Shown here: piece by piece, positions 45,823-50,499 of the stretch
Layout: each line of letters opens with the position of its first letter
Numbering within the stretch: position 1 is the first letter of the stretch
Origin: Paraglaciecola arctica
Lineage (GTDB): Bacteria; Pseudomonadota; Gammaproteobacteria; Enterobacterales; Alteromonadaceae
Direction of reading: 5' to 3'
Assembly: GCA_003232445.1 (NCBI GenBank)
Contig: QIJM01000245.1
Coordinates: forward strand, 1 to 50,499
Length of the DNA: 50,499 nt
Position numbers and translations under genes: made by a program
Notes under the pieces: model-generated
The model's database searches: none
What the model saw: only the letters and a program-made list of their open reading frames with translations
What the model was told of the DNA's origin: nothing

Positions 45823-47223
45823 CTATCCGCGATAGCCGAAAAACTTATTTTTGATAATTTCGTCTGCTACACCTTCGGGTAGGCTTTTTTGCCATCCACC
45901 ATGGCCACTCGTAAGTTGTTTAAGGAGCTTGCGGGAATAAATATTAAATAACGATGGATCACTACATTCGATACCATGTAAAAAGCCATTTTCTAACAAA
46001 TGACGGTACAAAAAGCGTAAATGATCAGGCACTTTTACATCAGTAAATTCTGTTACGTGGTCATCTTCATCCATTTCTGGGTAGATAAACAAACGCGTAT
46101 TGTCTGGAAATAGTTTACCAAAACCCTCTAAAATTCCGCCTTCTACGCCTCGGTAGAAGTTCTCATCGAATATTTGCTTAACGTTAACCATACCCATCAC
46201 TATACCGATTTGTAACTGGGTAAATTGGCGGAAATAGGCTCTGAGAGAGAAGTAGCGGGTGTAATCCGAGACCATTACATTGTAACCAAGGGAATTGAGC
46301 AATTGCACTCTTGCCACAATATCACTTTCTGGCACTTTAGCATCGTTGCCGTGGGCATCGTTAAGGGATATCTCGGCTATAGCAATCGTGTTGCTAGGGT
46401 CGATTCCGGGCAGCGCAGAAAAGGAACTTTGGCCCTGCTCAATCATGTCTACATTTAATTTGGTGACTGGGCGGAATGAGCCTCGAATGGTGAGTATATT
46501 TTTTTTGTATAACATCTCAGCAGGCACCGCCACACTGCCATCAGGTTTGAACATAATGGCGCGAGTTTTCCAGCTACGGATAAGGTGGATGTTTTTAATT
46601 CTATTGTCAGTATCTTCAAAATAAGGGCCTTCAAAATCGATTGAGTCAATTTCAATGCGATTAGCTTTCATACCGTCGGTTAATGAACTAATAATCTGTT
46701 TGGGATTTTCAAAATAATAATAAGCTGCATAAATAAGGTTTACACCCAATACGCCCAAAGCCTGTTGTTGTGCTTCGGCATTGTCATCAAACATTCTGAC
46801 ATGCACTGTGATATTTGATGGTTCAGCACCAGGATACATTTGCACTCTTATACCGCACCAAGCATGGCATTCGTTATTGCGATTAAAACTTTTAGCAGCA
46901 ACAGTGGTTGCGTAGCTGAAATAGCGTGACGACTTTGAGCGAATATCACCGACTCTATCAACCACCAAGTCAAACTCTTGTTCCATCATGGCTTTAACGC
47001 GCCCGTTACTTACATAGCGGCCGTCTTCTTGCACGCCGTAGATTGCATCTGAAAATTTCATGTCGTAGGCAGACATGGTTTTGGCAATCGTACCTGCCGC
47101 CGCACCCGCCAAGAAAAACTGTCGGGCTACTTCTTGCCCTGCGCCAATTTCCACTATGGTGCCGTACTTCTTTTCATCAAGATTAATGCGTAACGCTTTT
47201 TGAGTCGTTGAGCGGGAACTCAC
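45823..47223 (-). CDS. Conserved protein of unknown function
   Basis: A 466-residue protein with no signal peptide or membrane helices that I can find. It has segments such as EIGAGQEVARQFFLAGAAAGTIAKTMSAYDM near the N terminus, VNLIYAAYYYFENP in the middle and YPEMDEDD near the C terminus. The N-terminal Gly/Ala-rich part is reminiscent of nucleotide-binding loops, but this is weak. I do not recognise the family. It is followed 89 bases upstream by the response-regulator gene on the same strand, but a shared operon cannot be shown. Confidence 0.8.
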   Translation of the reverse strand: MSSRSTTQKALRINLDEKKYGTIVEIGAGQEVARQFFLAGAAAGTIAKTMSAYDMKFSDAIYGVQEDGRYVSNGRVKAMMEQEFDLVVDRVGDIRSKSSRYFSYATTVAAKSFNRNNECHAWCGIRVQMYPGAEPSNITVHVRMFDDNAEAQQQALGVLGVNLIYAAYYYFENPKQIISSLTDGMKANRIEIDSIDFEGPYFEDTDNRIKNIHLIRSWKTRAIMFKPDGSVAVPAEMLYKKNILTIRGSFRPVTKLNVDMIEQGQSSFSALPGIDPSNTIAIAEISLNDAHGNDAKVPESDIVARVQLLNSLGYNVMVSDYTRYFSLRAYFRQFTQLQIGIVMGMVNVKQIFDENFYRGVEGGILEGFGKLFPDNTRLFIYPEMDEDDHVTEFTDVKVPDHLRFLYRHLLENGFLHGIECSDPSLFNIYSRKLLKQLTSGHGGWQKSLPEGVADEIIKNKFFGYRG

Positions 47224-47312
47224 ACTGTTACGAGACTCGGTTTATCCATGATCTCTCCAAAGGAAGTGGCAAATGGTTGAGTTAAAAGTGAAAAATATTT
47301 ATTGGGTTGTGT

Positions 47313-47900
47313 TTAAGGTTGATTAATTTGTTTTTCAAATTCTTTATCAGACAAATCGCTCTGACCTGGAGCCGGTGCATCCGTGTTTGCATCTGTCGAC
47401 GTACTATTTGAAATATGTACTTCTATCTGCTGCTTCAGAGTGGCAATCTGCTCTTTGGCTTTTGCTAATTCATCTTCTTTCATTTCTAGAGTAAATTTAA
47501 GGCTTGTATTGTTTTGTTGCACGTCTTGCCAGCGCTTCATGGCGCGTAACTGAAACTCAACTCGGGCTTGCAATTCAATGTTACTAAAAGGTTTTAAAAC
47601 GTAGTCAGCAGCGCCATATTCGAAGGCTTTTTCGGCTTCTTCTAATTTAGCGGTAACAAATATTATGGGTATATCTTGCAGTTGAGGATCGGATTTAAAT
47701 ACTCTGGTTGTTTCATAACCATCCCAGCCGGGCATTAGCACATCCATTAATATTAAGTCTGGCTTAAAACTAAGCGCCACTTTATAGGCTCGTTCGCCAT
47801 TGTTGGCTACAGCTATCTCAAAATTTTTATCTTGTAACAAGCGATAAAGTTTCTCCACGCTAGAGGGATCGTCATCAACAATCATTATTTTTTCAGGCAT
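47313..47900 (-). CDS. Stand-alone response regulator with C-terminal coiled coil
   Basis: A 195-residue protein. Residues about 4-120 form a receiver domain: VDDDPSSV, phosphoacceptor Asp in LILMDVLMPGWDG (about residue 53) and the conserved Lys in LKPF. The tail has a coiled coil (about 130-165, KEDELAKAKEQIATLKQQIE) and a Ser/Thr/Asp-rich end. It carries no DNA-binding or catalytic output. It lies between the unknown protein and the REC-HPt-REC-GGDEF gene, which may be its phosphorelay partner. Confidence 0.9.
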   Translation of the reverse strand: MPEKIMIVDDDPSSVEKLYRLLQDKNFEIAVANNGERAYKVALSFKPDLILMDVLMPGWDGYETTRVFKSDPQLQDIPIIFVTAKLEEAEKAFEYGAADYVLKPFSNIELQARVEFQLRAMKRWQDVQQNNTSLKFTLEMKEDELAKAKEQIATLKQQIEVHISNSTSTDANTDAPAPGQSDLSDKEFEKQINQP

Positions 47901-47936
47901 TTATGCTTTATCCTTTTGATGTGCAAGATGAATAAA

Positions 47937-50234
47937 TCATATTTGAACAAAAATATCACCATTTACTTCGTTGCCACCGGCTTTTTTTGCTTTATACAAA
48001 CTGATGTCCGCTTGGGTCATCAGTTCGTCGGCAGTGACAGTTGCTAAGTTTGCGAATTCGGCAGTCGTCATTCCGATACTAACCGTTATTACTTTATGTG
48101 CAGAAAGAGCATGCTCATAAACGAGTGACGCCACGCTATTTTTTAACCTCACTGCTATTTCATGGGCGCCATCCAAAGGGGTGTTGGGTAATATCACGAT
48201 AAATTCTTCACCACCCATCCGCGCAATAAAATCAGCGGGGCGTTTTAAATGTAATGCTAAAAAGCTAGCGACCTTTTGCAAACATTGATCGCCCGCTAAA
48301 TGGCCATAGTTGTCGTTATATAATTTGAATTTGTCTAAATCGATCTTTAATAAAGATATAGGCGTTTTATCCCTTTTTGAACGAGCCAGTTCGTCAGTGA
48401 TCCTTTCTTTGTAAGCTCGGCGATTAGCGACTTGAGTGAGTTCGTCGGTTAAACCTTGAGCCAGCAGTAAGTCTTTTTTTTGTTTGAGAACCAAATGTGT
48501 AGTTACACGTGCCTTGACTATTTCTTTGACAAAAGGTTTCGATATAAAATCCACTGCACCAAGAGTCAGGCATTTTACTTCATCTGCATTATTTTCACTG
48601 GTAATAAAAATGATTGGAATTTCAGCATACTTAGGTGTTTGTTTTAGTTTTTTACATGTTGTAAACCCATCCATAATTGGCATATGGATATCTAAAAGTA
48701 TGAGATCAGGCATCTCTTGTGCGATTTTATCTAGGGCTTGTTGGCCATTTTCTGCTGTGCTCAGTTGATATTTATCCTTCAACAAGTCCTGTAATATCGC
48801 GATACTGACTGGATCATCATCCACAACCAGAACTTGTTGGATCTGTTTTGTCTCACTGAAGGGATTAAGCAGAGGAACAAAAGTAGGTAAAGATGTCAAA
48901 GTGTCAACAGGTACTGGGTTAATGTCAGCTTCTTTGCCTTGGGGTAGCTCACTATCATTGGGCGTATGTGCTTCAAGCAGCCTGTCTAAATCCTGAATTA
49001 CCCCTTTTAGCTCTACATATAAGCTTTGAATACTTTTCAGATGAGTATTAGAGCCTATTTCTCCGTCAAAATTTTCATAAGCCCTAGCCAAGTTTCCTAA
49101 ATTTTCAGCACCGACGTATTCTGCCACTCCAGCAATGTTATGCGCAATATTTGATGTCTCGCTATGACTGTTTTGCACAATGGCTTGTTCGAATAGTGGT
49201 AGCTCACGTCCATGACTATTTTTAAAGATAACCATCAGTCTTATGACCTTGGACTGTTCATTATTAGAACGAGACATTGCCAAATTAAAGTCCACATGAG
49301 TTAGCTCAGCTTTACTAGCGGACAATTCAGTCGGTGTATCTCGTTGGTCTAATATTTTGTTAGTAACGGGTTGATGCTGAATATATTGTTCTAATGTGGA
49401 GTACAGTTCGTCTACCTCAATCGGCTTAGATAAATGTGCATTCATCCCCGCGTCTAGACAAGCCTGTTTGTGCTGTTCCATTGCGTTGGCAGTCATGGCA
49501 ATAATAGGTAGAGATCCACCTTCTGGTAAGGTTCGAATAATTTCAGCCGCTTCGATCCCACCCATAACCGGCATCTGTAAGTCCATGAGTACGGCGTGAT
49601 ATTGATGTTTTTGCACTTGTTCAACGGCTTCTTTGCCATTTTCCGCTATGTCGTATGTGACGCCAACTTGATCCAGACATTCAGCGGTAATTTGTTGGTT
49701 AATGAAGTTATCTTCCACGACAAGAACATGGGCACCTTGCAGTTTTGTGTTGTTTGCAAGTTGGCATTTTTCGTCAATAAGGCTGTCATTGGCACTACTT
49801 TCAGTAAAACAGTTCAGCAATATATTATACAAGTCAGAATCAGAAATTTTCCCATTTACGAGTTCATTAGCCGCATTTATTGCGAGGTTAACTCTTTTGC
49901 TGGTTTGTCTTAGTACTCGATAGATAAGCCAAGCAGAAATAATTAAGCCGACCAAACTCAATAGAAATAACTCTGTAGCTGTCAGTAACACAAACAAGCC
50001 ATTGGTTTGTGCTTGAGCCATGGTTTTCAAGCCGACAGTGTATCGATTATTGCCTTCAATTTTTGTTGCCAAATCGGGTGCAATAACAACAAGGCTTTGT
50101 TGATTGTTTTTGAGTTCATTTTGCGCATAGAAATAGTATTGCAACGCAACAATGCTGAATATGATCAAAATGACTGGGACAAAGCCTTTTAGCAGGATAT
50201 GTTTTGATAGCAGATCGAGTTTTCTTGCTGGCAT
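47937..50234 (-). CDS. REC-HPt-REC-GGDEF phosphorelay diguanylate cyclase
   Basis: A 765-residue membrane protein. Two helices (about 14-34 and 80-105) precede a receiver domain (168-285, Asp218 in VLMDLQMPVMGG), an HPt domain (about 315-420, His365 in SNIAHNIAGV), a second receiver (467-585, Asp515 in LLDIHMPIMDG) and a GGDEF domain with GGEEF at 674-678 and an RPAD inhibitory site five residues before it. There is no histidine kinase domain, so it needs an external phosphodonor. It probably couples phosphorelay to c-di-GMP synthesis. Confidence 0.92.
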   Translation of the reverse strand: MPARKLDLLSKHILLKGFVPVILIIFSIVALQYYFYAQNELKNNQQSLVVIAPDLATKIEGNNRYTVGLKTMAQAQTNGLFVLLTATELFLLSLVGLIISAWLIYRVLRQTSKRVNLAINAANELVNGKISDSDLYNILLNCFTESSANDSLIDEKCQLANNTKLQGAHVLVVEDNFINQQITAECLDQVGVTYDIAENGKEAVEQVQKHQYHAVLMDLQMPVMGGIEAAEIIRTLPEGGSLPIIAMTANAMEQHKQACLDAGMNAHLSKPIEVDELYSTLEQYIQHQPVTNKILDQRDTPTELSASKAELTHVDFNLAMSRSNNEQSKVIRLMVIFKNSHGRELPLFEQAIVQNSHSETSNIAHNIAGVAEYVGAENLGNLARAYENFDGEIGSNTHLKSIQSLYVELKGVIQDLDRLLEAHTPNDSELPQGKEADINPVPVDTLTSLPTFVPLLNPFSETKQIQQVLVVDDDPVSIAILQDLLKDKYQLSTAENGQQALDKIAQEMPDLILLDIHMPIMDGFTTCKKLKQTPKYAEIPIIFITSENNADEVKCLTLGAVDFISKPFVKEIVKARVTTHLVLKQKKDLLLAQGLTDELTQVANRRAYKERITDELARSKRDKTPISLLKIDLDKFKLYNDNYGHLAGDQCLQKVASFLALHLKRPADFIARMGGEEFIVILPNTPLDGAHEIAVRLKNSVASLVYEHALSAHKVITVSIGMTTAEFANLATVTADELMTQADISLYKAKKAGGNEVNGDIFVQI

Positions 50235-50351
50235 ATTGAGGCTTTTTACTTAATATATAGGGCACCAATATAGTTCAATAGAGATGCCGATTTCCAGTAA
50301 AATCAGCTAAATGCTCTATGTTTAAAAAACTTCGCTGACTTTTCTAGAAGA

Positions 50352-50498
50352 TTATTCTGCTATAAAACGAATGACGCTAGGGTTTAATTGCGTTTCTAAG
50401 CGATTGACTAATTGTGAATTGGTTTCAGTGTCAATAATTTCGACTCCTGGTGCGGTATCTTCTATAACACTTACCCATAAAAAACCTGCGGCATCAAT
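50352..50498 (-). CDS. C-terminal fragment of an unidentified gene
   Basis: An open frame enters from the right edge on the minus strand and ends at TAA 50352-50354. The visible 48 residues include GFLWVSVIEDTAPGVEIID and end SVIRFIAE. The lack of stops and typical codon use support a real gene, but the fragment is too short to identify. Confidence 0.5.
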   Translation of the reverse strand: MDAAGFLWVSVIEDTAPGVEIIDTETNSQLVNRLETQLNPSVIRFIAE

Positions 50499-50499
50499 G

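Noticed and set aside
1..50499. CRISPR array, tRNA or rRNA genes, insertion-sequence transposases, prophage genes
   Set aside because: I found no regularly spaced repeats, cloverleaf-like sequences, rRNA segments, transposase frames or phage proteins in the window.

Overview
The window looks like a chromosomal segment of a marine gammaproteobacterium of the order Alteromonadales, probably close to Glaciecola or Paraglaciecola. Base composition is moderately AT-rich. It carries the classic rpsU-yqeY-dnaG-rpoD block beside tsaD, plsY, folB, folK and uppP, and also phoB-phoR, rdgC and many c-di-GMP and phosphorelay proteins. The genus is inferred from gene content and protein style; no database search was possible.

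Layout. (1) 1-6939: housekeeping genes. The macromolecular synthesis block (rpoD 5' end, dnaG, yqeY, rpsU) lies on the minus strand, followed by tsaD, plsY, folB-folK-uppP and a HIT protein. (2) 6949-18547: signalling and accessory genes: a GGDEF-EAL membrane protein, an M49-like lipoprotein, an HDOD protein, rdgC, a sensor histidine kinase, phoB-phoR with a recognisable Pho box, a permease remnant and a beta-lactamase-like hydrolase. (3) 18548-37513: an exopolysaccharide locus. Export genes run on the plus strand (outer-membrane barrel, Wza-like protein, Wzc-like tyrosine kinase, PHP phosphatase). A Wzx/Wzy-type assembly operon runs toward them on the minus strand (undecaprenyl-phosphate sugar transferase, PssD/PssE pair, beta-propeller protein, flippase, pyruvyl transferase, polymerase, GT2, acyltransferase, beta-helix enzyme). 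(4) 36449-43047: a lasso-peptide (RiPP) cluster attached directly to the exopolysaccharide operon. (5) 43314-50499: a metalloprotease gene broken by a 32-bp duplication, an unrecognised conserved protein, a stand-alone response regulator and a REC-HPt-REC-GGDEF protein.

The main discovery is the lasso-peptide system. A 51-residue precursor at 37674-37829 (minus) has the YxxPxL recognition motif in its leader, a Thr at the penultimate leader position, and a core that starts with Gly and has Asp8 and Glu9 as possible ring-closing residues. Around it are a lasso cyclase (asparagine-synthetase fold, no N-terminal catalytic Cys), a B1/PqqD-like recognition protein, a B2 Cys-His-Asp leader peptidase, an ABC exporter and an HPr-kinase-like protein. 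A nucleotidyltransferase of a kind seen in some lasso clusters lies 11 kb away. The precursor is preceded 11 bases upstream by a secreted protein with a PEP-CTERM-like C-terminal tail, and is followed by a strong intrinsic terminator. Coupling a lasso peptide to a surface-anchored protein and an exopolysaccharide locus is unusual and is the most original observation here.

Two genes are interrupted by short tandem duplications: a perfect 32-bp repeat shifts the frame of the metalloprotease, and a diverged 42-bp repeat puts a stop codon in the first gene of the exopolysaccharide export operon.
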